A stretch of 64,000 nucleotides of DNA. Source: Natronosalvus halobius (GTDB lineage: Archaea; Halobacteriota; Halobacteria; Halobacteriales; Natrialbaceae). How positions within the stretch are numbered: the stretch's first letter is position 1; every line of letters begins with the position of its first letter. The position numbers and the translations under genes are program-made. This document shows positions 24,908 to 34,600 of this stretch, in pieces. The notes under the pieces are model-generated. The model had not been told where the DNA came from and ran no database searches. It saw only the letters and a program-made list of their open reading frames with translations. Location of the stretch: contig NZ_CP099997.1 in assembly GCF_024138145.1 (NCBI RefSeq), positions 2,852,001 to 2,916,000 of the forward strand, read 5' to 3'.

Positions 24908-27535
24908 ATGACCGATACCGTCCTCTACGTAACTGCACCCGATGCCGGGCCGTCGGCCGATACGACCAGGTCCGAAGGCGTTCTCGAACTCGAACGCGAA
25001 CTCGGGCGGGTGGCCCCGCGGTCGTCCGTCGAGTGCGTCGATTCGATCCAGGCTCTCGACGAGCGCGTCGTCGCTGCAGAGTGCGTCGTCTTCGAGGAGG
25101 ACGCGACCGGTGATGCTCCATCGATCGAAGCCGTCGCCGCTGCCTGTACTGGAACGCCGCTCATCTATTACGGCAATCCTGACCGTGCCCCTGCTGCCGA
25201 TCCTGGCCACGGTGCCGATCCCGATCACGACCCCAGCGCCAATCCCGATTACGGTCCCGACGCCGATCCGAACCACGACCTCGACGCCGACTCGCGCGCC
25301 GATTCCACGTCGATCCGCACCCTCGGGGGTATCGACGGGTTCGTTCGCCGGACCGACGGCTCGGCGATTCACCTGGCCGACGAGATCGACTGGCAGTGCG
25401 GACGGCAGCCGCGACAGACAACGGCGACCGCTACAGTGGACGAAAGTGGCGACCGTCCGAAGGTCGCTCGCCTCCACCGGATGACCACTCGACTCGTCGC
25501 GTGTCGCTCCGAGGAACGCCTCCTCGATCTCGCCATCGAGTCGGCAGAAGACATCCTCGGATTCGACGCGTCGTCGATCTCGTTAGCCGAAGAGCGAGAC
25601 GGCGAGACGAAGTTGGTGATTCGCGCCGGCTCGGACAAATTCGACGACATCTCGCGAGCACACGATCTCTCGGAGGGAATCCTCGGCAAAACCTACCGGG
25701 AACAACGCTCGTTCCTGCTCCAGGACGTGGCGGATCACCCCGACGCCCGTCCGCACGAGGACGGCTACCGATCGGCGATTAGCGTCCCGATCGAGGAGTT
25801 CGGCGTCTTTCAGGCGATCTCGACAGAAGAACGCGCCTACGACGAGTCCGATCTCGAGTTCGCCGAGTTGCTCGTGACGTACGTCGCCCAGACGCTCAGT
25901 CGCCTCCGCGTTGCAGAGACGTTGCGCGAACGGCGCAAGCGCCTGACCAGGCTCCACGAGGGGACGACCAAAATCGTCGGCTCGACCGACGAGGCGGCGG
26001 TCTACGAGCGCGCGCTCGAGACGACGGAGACGGTACTCGAACTCGACATCTGCGTCTTCCTCTCGGCGGACCTCGAGACCGAGGAACTCGTCCCCGAGGC
26101 CTACTCGGACACGATGGACGAGCAATTGGCCAGGAGGGTGCCCCTCGACCACGGAATCGTCGGCGAGACCTACCAACGGGGCGAGCCGTCGGTCATCGAC
26201 GAAGTCGTGATCGAGGACCCGGAGATCGAGGGCCTGGAACGATTCAAGTCGGCTATGACCGTACCCCTCGGAGAGTACGGCGTCTTCCAGGCGGTCTCCG
26301 AGCAATCACACGCCTTCGACGACGTCGATCTCGAACTGGCGGAACTCCTGTGTGCCCACGTGACCGAAGCCATCGGCAGGGCGCGGGCCGAAGCCAGCCT
26401 CGTCGAGGAACGGGATCGGCTCTCGGCGCTGTTCGACAACGTCCCCGACCCCGCCGTCCAGTACCACCTCTCGGACGGCGAACCGACGGTCCGGGCGGTC
26501 AACGATCGATTCGAGGAGGTCTTCGGGTTCGATACCGGGACCGTTCTGCACGAGGACGTCGACGACTTCATCATCCCACCGGGATACGAGGACGAAGCGC
26601 GCCGGCTCAACGAGGCGCTGTTCGCCGGCGAAACCCTGCGCGTCGTCACGCGGCGACGAACCGCGACCGACGTTCGGGACTTCCTGGTCAACGTCGTCCC
26701 GCTCACCGCCGGCGAACGAAGCGTCGAGGGGTACGCCATCTACACCGACATCACCGACCAGAAGCGCCACGAACGCGCGCTCACGGCGAAGAACGAGCGC
26801 CTGGACGAGTTCGCCAGTATCGTCAGCCACGATCTCAGGAACCCCCTCAACGTCGCCCAGGGCTACCTCGAGTTGCTCGGCGAGACCGGCGATAAGTCCC
26901 ATCTCGCGGAGATTGACGATGCGCTCGATCGGATGGACGAACTCATCGAGCGCCTGCTCACTCTCTCGCGACGCGGCGACGTGATCGACGACACCGAACC
27001 CCTCGAGATCCACGCCGTCGCGACGAAGGCCTGGTCGGCAGTCGACACCGGCGGGGCGACGCTGCAACTCGGGGAGAACCAGTCGATCGAGGCTGACCGG
27101 GCACGACTCCGGGAAGCGCTCGAGAACCTGTTTCGAAATTCGGTGGAACACGGCTCGAGCGAATCCAGCGGGGAACGAAACGGCGACGCGATCGACCTGA
27201 CCATCACCGTCGGAGCCCTCCAGGACGGCTTCTTCGTCGCCGACGATGGCGTCGGCATTCCGCCGGATGCGCGCCAGTCGGTGTTCGAAACGGGGTACAC
27301 GACCGCCAGCAGCGGGACCGGCTTCGGGCTGAATATCGTCGACCAGATCGCTCGTGCTCACGGCTGGACCGTCGAGATTACCGACAGCGACGCGGGCGGT
27401 GCGCAGTTCGAGTTCCGAAAGGGGTCGCCCGAGGACGCTGCGTCGGAACCAGTTACTGATTCCACGGGTGATACCGACCACGGCCGTCGCTCGAACCTCG
27501 AGCCACCGGCTGACGGCAGCGACCCGTCGGCGTAG
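24908..27535 (+). CDS. sensor histidine kinase (GAF-GAF-PAS-HisKA-HATPase)
   Basis: 875 residues, no membrane segment, so a cytoplasmic sensor. Order: a divergent receiver-like N-terminal module (1-165) carrying an unusual Asp/Pro/His-rich insert (about 89-133); GAF 1 (~190-332, SISVPIEEFGVFQAIS-like core) and GAF 2 (~350-492, SAMTVPLGEYGVFQAVS); PAS (~500-620, NVPDPAVQYH to YAIYTDITDQKRH); HisKA with phosphoacceptor H641 in SIVSHDLRNPLNVAQG; HATPase with NLFRNSVEHG, VADDGVGIPP and GTGFGLNIV. The two GAF domains look like an internal duplication. No response regulator is adjacent, as is common in haloarchaea; the signal is unknown. Confidence 0.92.
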   Translation: MTDTVLYVTAPDAGPSADTTRSEGVLELERELGRVAPRSSVECVDSIQALDERVVAAECVVFEEDATGDAPSIEAVAAACTGTPLIYYGNPDRAPAADPGHGADPDHDPSANPDYGPDADPNHDLDADSRADSTSIRTLGGIDGFVRRTDGSAIHLADEIDWQCGRQPRQTTATATVDESGDRPKVARLHRMTTRLVACRSEERLLDLAIESAEDILGFDASSISLAEERDGETKLVIRAGSDKFDDISRAHDLSEGILGKTYREQRSFLLQDVADHPDARPHEDGYRSAISVPIEEFGVFQAISTEERAYDESDLEFAELLVTYVAQTLSRLRVAETLRERRKRLTRLHEGTTKIVGSTDEAAVYERALETTETVLELDICVFLSADLETEELVPEAYSDTMDEQLARRVPLDHGIVGETYQRGEPSVIDEVVIEDPEIEGLERFKSAMTVPLGEYGVFQAVSEQSHAFDDVDLELAELLCAHVTEAIGRARAEASLVEERDRLSALFDNVPDPAVQYHLSDGEPTVRAVNDRFEEVFGFDTGTVLHEDVDDFIIPPGYEDEARRLNEALFAGETLRVVTRRRTATDVRDFLVNVVPLTAGERSVEGYAIYTDITDQKRHERALTAKNERLDEFASIVSHDLRNPLNVAQGYLELLGETGDKSHLAEIDDALDRMDELIERLLTLSRRGDVIDDTEPLEIHAVATKAWSAVDTGGATLQLGENQSIEADRARLREALENLFRNSVEHGSSESSGERNGDAIDLTITVGALQDGFFVADDGVGIPPDARQSVFETGYTTASSGTGFGLNIVDQIARAHGWTVEITDSDAGGAQFEFRKGSPEDAASEPVTDSTGDTDHGRRSNLEPPADGSDPSA

Positions 27536-28024
27536 TTATCGGTAGGCGATCCCGATCGCCAGCAACGACACGAGACCCGAGCCGGCAGCCAGCAGAACCA
27601 CGAGTCCGGCACCAACCTCGAGCCAGATGGCCCCCGCGAGTGGGAGGACCAACACACCACAGATCATCGCGGCTGTTCCGAGTCGCTTTCCGGTCTCGCG
27701 ATCGACGTTTGGCGTCGTCAGCAGGTCTCGGCGGTCGTAGCGCCGGACTGCCCACCCTAGCCCGATACAGAGCGCGCTCGTCCCGAGGATCGCAGCGGTT
27801 CCGACGGTTCGCTCGGGTAACTCGAGGTCGATAGCGACCGCGAGTGCCAGCATCGACGCGCCGACGACGCCCATCACGAGCGCGTTCGCTCGAGCGTCCC
27901 CGTCGTTCGCGGGATCCGTCCCGTACGCGCGACGGATCCAGCTGCCGTGGCGCAGGCTCGCCAGGGCGAGGGCGAGACAGCCGACGCCGAGGAAGCCGAC
28001 GATCGCAGTGCCGGGATCGACCAT
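27536..28024 (-). CDS. hypothetical membrane protein
   Basis: 162 residues from ATG 28024 (MVDPGTAIVGFLGVG). Four to five membrane helices: IVGFLGVGCLALALASL, ALVMGVVGASMLALAVAI, VGTAAILGTSALCIGLGWAV, TAAMICGVLVLPLAGAIWL and VVLLAAGSGLVSLLAIGIAY. No family recognised. Its stop directly abuts that of the convergent kinase gene, so no room remains for separate terminators between them. Confidence 0.7.
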   Translation of the reverse strand: MVDPGTAIVGFLGVGCLALALASLRHGSWIRRAYGTDPANDGDARANALVMGVVGASMLALAVAIDLELPERTVGTAAILGTSALCIGLGWAVRRYDRRDLLTTPNVDRETGKRLGTAAMICGVLVLPLAGAIWLEVGAGLVVLLAAGSGLVSLLAIGIAYR

Positions 28025-28103
28025 CGTGCTCGAGACGAGAATCGTCGTCGACAAAATCGTTTCGTGGTGTTCTCGTCTGCTCTTGATCTCTTCTCCGCGA
28101 ACG

Positions 28104-29120
28104 TCACTCCTCGAGCGCCAGCGACGCCAACATCGCCTCGAGTTGCAGCCGCTCGTTCGCCCCCTCCGTAATTCGATAGTCGACTTCGCCCAGACGCTCG
28201 AGCAGGCGCACCGTGGCCAGTTCCTCGAGGTCGAACTCCCAGGCCGACCGGTGCAGCTGATCGATCACGTCGCCGCCAGCGAGTCCGCGGTCGGTGAGCA
28301 GCGAGTCGAGGGTGGCCCTGGCCGCCGTGAAGTCGCCGGCGATGGCCTTCTCGACCATCTCCTCGACCTCCTCGGGCCGGGCGGTCGCCGTGATCGCGAA
28401 GACGCCCTCCTCGTCGACGGCGTCGCCCATGACGGCCGCGGCCTGCAGGCCGTTGATCGCCTTGCGCATGTCGCCCGCGGCGGCGTAGACGAGCGCGTCG
28501 ACGCCGTCGTCGGTCACCTCGATGCCCTCGGTGTCGGCGATCTCGCGCACCTGTGCCTCGACGGCGTCATCGGAGAGTTCCGTGAAGCGAAACACGGCGC
28601 AACGAGACTGGATCGGGTCGATAATCTGGCTCGAGTAGTTACACGAGAGGATGAAGCGCGTGTTGTGGGAGAACTGCTCCATGGTCCGGCGCAGCGCCGA
28701 CTGGGCGTCGCTCGTCAGCGCGTCGGCTTCGTCCAGGAAGATGATGCGGTAGTTGTAGCCGCCGAAACTCGAGCGTGCGAAGTTCTTGATTCGGTCCCTG
28801 ACGACGTCGATGCCGCGCTCGTCGGAGGCGTTCAACTCGAGGAAGTTCTCCCGCCAGTCTTCGCCGTAGAGTTCGCGGGCGACAGCCTGGGCTGCGGTGG
28901 TCTTGCCGGTGCCGGCCGGCCCCGAGAACATGAGATTGGGGAGATCGTTTTGCTCGACGTAGCTTACCAGTCGGGGCACGATGTTCTCGTGGCCCTTGAT
29001 CTCGTCTAACGTCTCGGGCCGGTACTTCTCGATCCAGACCTCGGTTCGTCCCGCGACCGACTCCGTCTGGCCGGCCGACTCGGCGTCGGCAGGCGACGGC
29101 TCGGCCTCGTCTTCGCTCAT
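28104..29120 (-). CDS. rfcA: replication factor C small subunit
   Basis: AAA+ clamp-loader subunit that, with the large subunit, loads PCNA during replication. 338 residues from ATG 29120. Walker A is [14 protein letters not shown], Walker [10 protein letters not shown], sensor 1 [19 protein letters not shown] (with the SRC arginine finger), and [14 protein letters not shown] is typical of RFC small subunits. An acidic N-terminal tail (~30 residues) precedes [16 protein letters not shown]. No intein interrupts the gene. samp2 lies nearby, separated by the bactofilin-like gene. Confidence 0.96.
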   Translation of the reverse strand: MSEDEAEPSPADAESAGQTESVAGRTEVWIEKYRPETLDEIKGHENIVPRLVSYVEQNDLPNLMFSGPAGTGKTTAAQAVARELYGEDWRENFLELNASDERGIDVVRDRIKNFARSSFGGYNYRIIFLDEADALTSDAQSALRRTMEQFSHNTRFILSCNYSSQIIDPIQSRCAVFRFTELSDDAVEAQVREIADTEGIEVTDDGVDALVYAAAGDMRKAINGLQAAAVMGDAVDEEGVFAITATARPEEVEEMVEKAIAGDFTAARATLDSLLTDRGLAGGDVIDQLHRSAWEFDLEELATVRLLERLGEVDYRITEGANERLQLEAMLASLALEE

Positions 29121-29284
29121 GTCCCCGACGAGGGGAGCGCCGGCAATAAAACGACCGAAGCGGTGTTTGCGCTGGCGACGCGATCGCGCCACTCGGAAGG
29201 AGAGACGGCGCCCTCAATCGGCTCCGCCAACGGGACCTGCAGTGGTGTTTTATCGTCGAGCATGGCGTACTAGCTACTGGTAAT

Positions 29285-30376
29285 ATGTCAACTAAATCCC
29301 AATTATCGACTCGTATCGTCGTCGTCGCTATCGCGACGCTGCTCGTCCTCGCGCTCGTACCCGGCGTGGCGCTGGCGCAGTCCGAAAACGGGGTCAGCGG
29401 CAACGTCGTCGTCGCCGAGGACGAAACTGTCGACGAGGTCAACGCCGTCTCGGGGAACGTGGTCGTCGAAGGGACCGTCACGGGCGACGTGAACGCGGTC
29501 TCCGGAAACGTGATCGTCGCCGAGCGCGGCGAGGTTCGCGGGGACGTCAATGCGGTCGGCGGCACGGTCCAGATAGACGGGCACGTCGGAGGCAGCGTCG
29601 CCGGCGCCGCGGGTACCCTCGAGATCGGCGAGAGCGGCATCGTGGATGGCTCCCTCGAGGTCGGCGCTGGGACGGTGACCATCGAGGGGACGATCGCGGG
29701 CGACGCGATGATCGGCGCCGAAACGATCACCCTCGGGGAGTCGGCGGCAATCGAGGGGAACCTCCGGTACGACGGTAACCTGCAGGGGAACACCGGCGCC
29801 GTCGCGGGCGAGATTACCCAGGACTCGTCGCTCGGCGTCGATCTCGCACCCGTGGTCCTCCCGTTGGCCTCGTGGATCGTGGCCGCCTACGCGCTCGCGG
29901 CGAACCTGCTGCTGGGTGTGGTCCTGCTCGCACTCTTCCCCCGGTTTTCGGACGGGGTCGCCGCCCGAGTCGCGGCGGATCCGGTGCGAACGGGGGTGAT
30001 CGGACTCGCGGTCCTGATCGGCGTGCCGATCCTCCTGGTCGCGGTCGCGCTGACCGTGATCGGCATCCCGCTCTCGCTGGTGGGAGCGCTGGCGTTCGCG
30101 TTCCTCGTCTGGGTCGGGGTGGTCTACGGACGGTTCGCCGTCGCCGCGTGGGCGCTCTCGCTCGTGGACGTTCACAACCGCTGGCTCGCACTGGTGGTCG
30201 GCCTGGTCGCCGGCGCGCTCGTCGGGATGGTTCCGCTCGTCGGCTGGTTCCTCAACTTCCTGATCATGCTTCTCGGCCTCGGAGCGCTCGTCGGCGGGCT
30301 ACTCGCGCATCGTCGTCGGGTCAGACAGTCGGCCACCGACACCGGTCGCCCGGAATCCGGTGACGCCGCCGCGTGA
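29285..30376 (+). CDS. exported bactofilin-like (polymer-forming) membrane protein
   Basis: 363 residues. A signal peptide (1-31, ending GVALAQ) is followed by about 150 residues of short hydrophobic/Gly repeats (VSGNVVVAEDETVDEVNAVS, GTVTGDVNAVSGNVIVAERG), the right-handed beta-helix of bactofilins. The C-terminal ~180 residues hold about five membrane helices, among them LPLASWIVAAYALAANLLLG and VGMVPLVGWFLNFLIMLLGL. With a signal peptide the beta-helix should face outside, unlike classical cytoplasmic bactofilins. A TATA-like GTTTTATCG near 29246-29254 lies 31-39 bases before the ATG. Confidence 0.85.
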   Translation: MSTKSQLSTRIVVVAIATLLVLALVPGVALAQSENGVSGNVVVAEDETVDEVNAVSGNVVVEGTVTGDVNAVSGNVIVAERGEVRGDVNAVGGTVQIDGHVGGSVAGAAGTLEIGESGIVDGSLEVGAGTVTIEGTIAGDAMIGAETITLGESAAIEGNLRYDGNLQGNTGAVAGEITQDSSLGVDLAPVVLPLASWIVAAYALAANLLLGVVLLALFPRFSDGVAARVAADPVRTGVIGLAVLIGVPILLVAVALTVIGIPLSLVGALAFAFLVWVGVVYGRFAVAAWALSLVDVHNRWLALVVGLVAGALVGMVPLVGWFLNFLIMLLGLGALVGGLLAHRRRVRQSATDTGRPESGDAAA

Positions 30377-30437
30377 ACGTGTAGACCGCGAGCGACGCGC
30401 TCAAGTGCTCGCGCTGGCAACTTCGAGCCGAACACGA

Positions 30438-30662
30438 ATGCCTGACCGCGTAACTGTCGACGTCAAAGGCGAGGGGACGAGAGAACTCGAGTTCGCAACC
30501 CTCGAGTACGACGGTGACGTCCCCACCTACGCCGACGCCCTCGCCGCCGTGGACCTCAGCCCCCACGAGGTGAGCGTCCTCGTCGACGGTCGCCCGGTAC
30601 CAGAGGATCAACCAATCGATACCGAGACGATGACCGTCCTGCGGTTGATCAAGGGCGGGTAG
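30438..30662 (+). CDS. samp2: ubiquitin-like small archaeal modifier protein (SAMP2-like)
   Basis: 74-residue beta-grasp protein ending in Gly-Gly. SAMP2 proteins are joined by an E1-like enzyme to lysines on target proteins and also carry sulfur for tRNA thiolation. The core SPHEVSVLVDGRPVPEDQPI and the end VLRLIKGG match Haloferax volcanii SAMP2. ATG 30438 is chosen; the open frame upstream overlaps the preceding gene and is unrelated. The lysine used for SAMP2 chains in H. volcanii (K58, eight residues before the end) corresponds here to T66; only K10 and K72 remain. Confidence 0.93.
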   Translation: MPDRVTVDVKGEGTRELEFATLEYDGDVPTYADALAAVDLSPHEVSVLVDGRPVPEDQPIDTETMTVLRLIKGG

Positions 30663-30703
30663 TTTGGACCACTGGCTCGAGAGCTCGGTCTCTCGAAGTA
30701 TTG

Positions 30704-30718
30704 CTATACCTTCTATAG
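30704..30718. promoter_or_regulatory. CTATA-N5-TATAG palindrome, second copy
   Basis: CTATA (30704-30708), five-base spacer CCTTC, TATAG (30714-30718), continuing as TATAGTAT on the right, identical to one half of the palindrome at 6644-6666. It lies in the 92-bp convergent gap between samp2 and surE, so there is no downstream start for a simple operator; bidirectional termination is one alternative. Confidence 0.5.
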
Positions 30719-30754
30719 TATTTCTTGCGAGGGTCAGGCGACCGATCGAACCGC

Positions 30755-31555
30755 CTAGCGACTCACGTCATCGTCGCTCGAATAGCCGCTCGCCAGCGAC
30801 TCGAGCGCGTCGGGTTCGGGCGTCCGGTGGTCGACGAACAGCGGCGTGATCGACACCTCGCCGTCGGCGACGGCCCGACGGTCGGTGCCGACGGGATCGG
30901 TCAGATCGACGTCCACGCTGGGATCCAGCGGGTCGTAGAAGTGATCCCAGGCGCGGTAGGTGCCATCCGGTCGCTCGTCGATCCGCACGTCGAAGTGGTA
31001 GGTCGGCTCCGTGATCCTGATCCGCGGGTCGGACTCGCCGGCGGGAACGTTGACGTTGAGGTAGTCGAACGGCCGTCGGTCGCCGAGCTCGAGAGTTTCC
31101 CGGACCAGGTATCGGGTGATCCGCTCGGCGTCGGCGTACTCGTCCCGGACGAACTCGCGGCTCCCCGTCACGGAGTCGTACAGCGAGAGGGCGATTCCCG
31201 GCAGGCCGAGGAAGCCGGCCTCGATGGCTGCACAGACCGTCCCCGAGCGCTCGATCTTGTGCGCGCCGAGGTTCGGGCTGTCGTTACAGCCGGAGACGAC
31301 GACGTCGAACTCCCGCTCGAGTTTGCCCCGCCCGAAGTGGACGCAGTCGACCGGAGTGCCGTCGACGGCGTACCCCTCCGCTCGCTCCTCGACGGTGAAC
31401 GCCCTGGAGTCGCTCCTGGACATGCCGCTCCGGTCGGTGGCGGGTGCGACCATCGTCACGTCCGCGACGGGTTCGAGCGCGTCGTAGAGTGCCCGGATTC
31501 CAGTCGCGTCGATCCCGTCGTCGTTCGTCAGCAACACGGCCGGTCGGGCGGACAT
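30755..31555 (-). CDS. surE: 5'/3'-nucleotidase SurE
   Basis: Metal-dependent phosphatase of nucleoside 5'- and 3'-monophosphates, 266 residues. The N-terminal AVLLTNDDGIDATGIRAL supplies the metal-binding Asp pair; VAPATDRSGMSRSDS and VVSGCNDSPNLGAHKIERSG supply the other active-site motifs (SGCNDSPN is a variant of the usual SGIN). ATG 31555 puts the motif near residue 11, better than the ATG seven codons upstream. Monocistronic, convergent with samp2. Confidence 0.94.
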   Translation of the reverse strand: MSARPAVLLTNDDGIDATGIRALYDALEPVADVTMVAPATDRSGMSRSDSRAFTVEERAEGYAVDGTPVDCVHFGRGKLEREFDVVVSGCNDSPNLGAHKIERSGTVCAAIEAGFLGLPGIALSLYDSVTGSREFVRDEYADAERITRYLVRETLELGDRRPFDYLNVNVPAGESDPRIRITEPTYHFDVRIDERPDGTYRAWDHFYDPLDPSVDVDLTDPVGTDRRAVADGEVSITPLFVDHRTPEPDALESLASGYSSDDDVSR

Positions 31556-31633
31556 GCCTCGATCTTCGGCGGCCACGACTATCAGCTTTCGTTACCCGTC
31601 GGATACAGCCGGCGATAGTCGGCCTCGAGTCGC

Positions 31634-34600
31634 TCAGTCCGAGGCTTCCGCCGCCGCAACCGGCTCGAGCGCCAACTCCATCGTTACGCCCTCGACGTCC
31701 CACGTCTTCCGGTAGGCGTCGGAGCCGTCCACGTCGACCGCTCGCAGCGCCTCGGCGCGGACCTCCTCGCGGATCAGGTTCTCGCGCTGGCGGACGAGGT
31801 CGGACACGCGGTCGTCCTGGATCTCGATCTCGAGCGCGATGCGCTCCTCGACGTCCAGGTCGAGTTCCTTGCGCATCTCCTGGACGCGGCGGATGACCTC
31901 GCGGGCGTACCCTTCGCTCTCGATGTCGTCCGTGAGCGAGGCGTCGACGTAGACGACGCCCCTGTCGTCGCCGTCGAGGGCGAACGCGGTGCCGGCGACG
32001 TCGTCGGGGGTCTGGGTGACGAACGAGACCATCGCCTCGGTCAGTTTCTCGCCGTCCAGTGCGTCCGAGACGGCCGCCTCGAGCGCCTCGAGGCTCGGCT
32101 CTTCGATCCGGGCTTCGTTGAGCGCGTTCATGACCTCGCCGGCGCGGCCGCCGAAGGCGGGGCCGAGTTCGCTCATGTCGGCCTCGGCGCTGTAGGCGAG
32201 TTCGCCCCACTGCTGGCCGGGGCCGACGAGTTCGACCGCGCGGGCGTTGAGTCGATCTGTGACGAGGGATTCGTGGCGTTCGACGGCCTCGACGGCCCGT
32301 TCGTCGTCCGCCGCGACGACTACGCGCGGGACGGGCCAGCGGAGCTTTCGTCCGGCCTGCTGGCGGGCGTTCGCCCCCGCCTCCTCGATGGCGCGGACGT
32401 AGGCCACGTCGGTCTCGAGTTCGGGGTCGGCCCAGTATTCCTCGACTGCGGGCCAGTCCTCCATGTGGACTGTCGGATGGCCTTCGTCGCCCGTGAGGGT
32501 GCCGTAGATCTCCTCGGTGACGAACGGCGCGTAGGGCGCGAGCAGCACCACGACCTCGCGGAGGACGCGGTAGATCGTCGCGTACGCGGCCGCCTTCGAT
32601 GGGCTGTCCGATTCGTCCCACATCCGCTCGCGGACCGCCTGGACGTAGAACCGGGAGACGTCCTCGACGAGGAACTCGAGCAGCGCCTCGAGCGCTCGAT
32701 CCTGGCGGAACTGCTCGAGGTGTTCGGTCATCTCGTCCTTTGTGGACTGGAGGCGGGCGAGGACCCACTCGTCCACGAGTTCTAGATCGGAGTCGACCGA
32801 CTCGAGATCGGTATCCGCGGGATCGAACCCGTCCAGTCGCATGTACGGCAGCGGGAACCGGAACACGTTCCAGAGCGTCCGGAGGTGGTTCTCCATCGTC
32901 CGCATGCCGTCCCACGAGAAGCGCATGTCCTCGCCCTGCGGGTTCGCCGAGAGCAGGAACATCCGCATCGCGTCGGAGCCGTGGCGCTCGATGGCCTCGT
33001 GTGGTTCCACGACGTTTCCGACTGACTTGGACATCTTCCGGCCGTCCTCGTCCAGCGCGTGGCCGTGCATGAGCACTTTGTCGTAGGGAACCTCGCCCAT
33101 CGCGGCGGTACCCATCCCCAGCTGGGACCAGAACCAGCCCCGCGTCTGGTCGTGAGCCTCGAGAATGAAGTCGGCGGGCCAGAGTTCCTCGAATCGCTCC
33201 TGCTCGCCGGGGAAGTTCAGCGTTCCCCACGACGCCACCGAGGAGTCGAGCCAGACGTCGAAGACGTCCGGCACACGGGTGTATGTCGTTCCGTCCTCGG
33301 TGATCGTCAGCTCGTCGACGACGTCTTTGTGGATGTCGACGGTTTCGGGGTCGACATCCTGGTCGACGCGCTCGGCGAGTTCCTCGCGAGTCGAGATGAC
33401 GATCATGTCCTCGTCTGCGTGCCCGCTGGCACGCTTTTGATTGGCGGCGGTAGCCGCCCCATCGTCGTCCCGGCCTTCGGGCGTCCAGATCGGGATCGGG
33501 ATGCCCCAGTAGCGCTGGCGGGAGACGTTCCAGTCGGGGGCGTCCTCGACGAAGTCCCGGAAGCGGTTGTCGCGGGCCCAGTCGGGGAACCACTCGCTGT
33601 CCTCGATGTTGTCCAGGAGTTCGTCCTTGACGTCCGTGATCGTGATGAACCACTGGTCGGTGACGATCTGGATGATGCCGGTGTCACAGCGCCAGCAGTG
33701 GCCGTAGCTGTGGGTGACCGTCTCCGACGCGAGGAGGGCGCCGTTTGCCTCGAGGTCGGCGGTGATCTCCTCGTCGGCCTCCTTGACGAACTGGCCCGCG
33801 TACTTCCCGCCGTCCTCGGTGTAGACGCCATCGCTCCCGACAGGACAGAAGATCGGAAAGCTGAGTTCCCGCCCGCGGACGAAGTCCTCCTCACCGTGGC
33901 CGGGTGCGGAGTGGACGAGGCCCGTACGGTCGGCCTCGACGTAGTCCGCGGCGTACACCTGGTGGACGCCCTCGTGGCTCGCGTGGTCCGGAACTTCCTC
34001 TGCAAGGGGGTGTTCGTACTCCCAGCCGAGCATCTGCTCGCCGGTGAGTTCCTCGAGGACCTCGTAGTCCTCGTAGCGCCCCTTCTTCAGAACGCCCTCG
34101 AGGCAGGCTTCGGCAACGTAGAGCACCTCTTCTTTCCCGTCCTTTTCGGCGCGAACGCCGACGTACTCGAGGTCCGGATCGACGGCCGTGAAGGCGTTCG
34201 CGGGGATGGTCCACGGGGTGGTCGTCCAGATGACGATCGATCCCTCGCGATCGACGAGATCGAATTTCACGTAGATAGAGGGGTCCTCGACGTCCTCGTA
34301 CTCGACCTCGTTGTTCGCGAGGCCGGTTTCACATCGGGGGCACTGCGAGATGGAGCGCTGGCCCTGCTCGACCAGCCCACGCTCGGCGGCCTTCGAGAAG
34401 CCCCACCAGGCGGCCTCCATGTACTCCGGATTTACCGTCTTGTACGGGTCGTCCCAGTCCATCCAGACGCCGAAGGACTTGAAGTCCGATTGCAGGCCCT
34501 CGAGTTGCTCGTCGGCATACTCCTTGCACGCCTGGATAAAATTCTCCTCGCCGTAGGCCTCGATGTCCTTCTTGTTCTCGAAGCCGAGTTCCTCCTCGAC

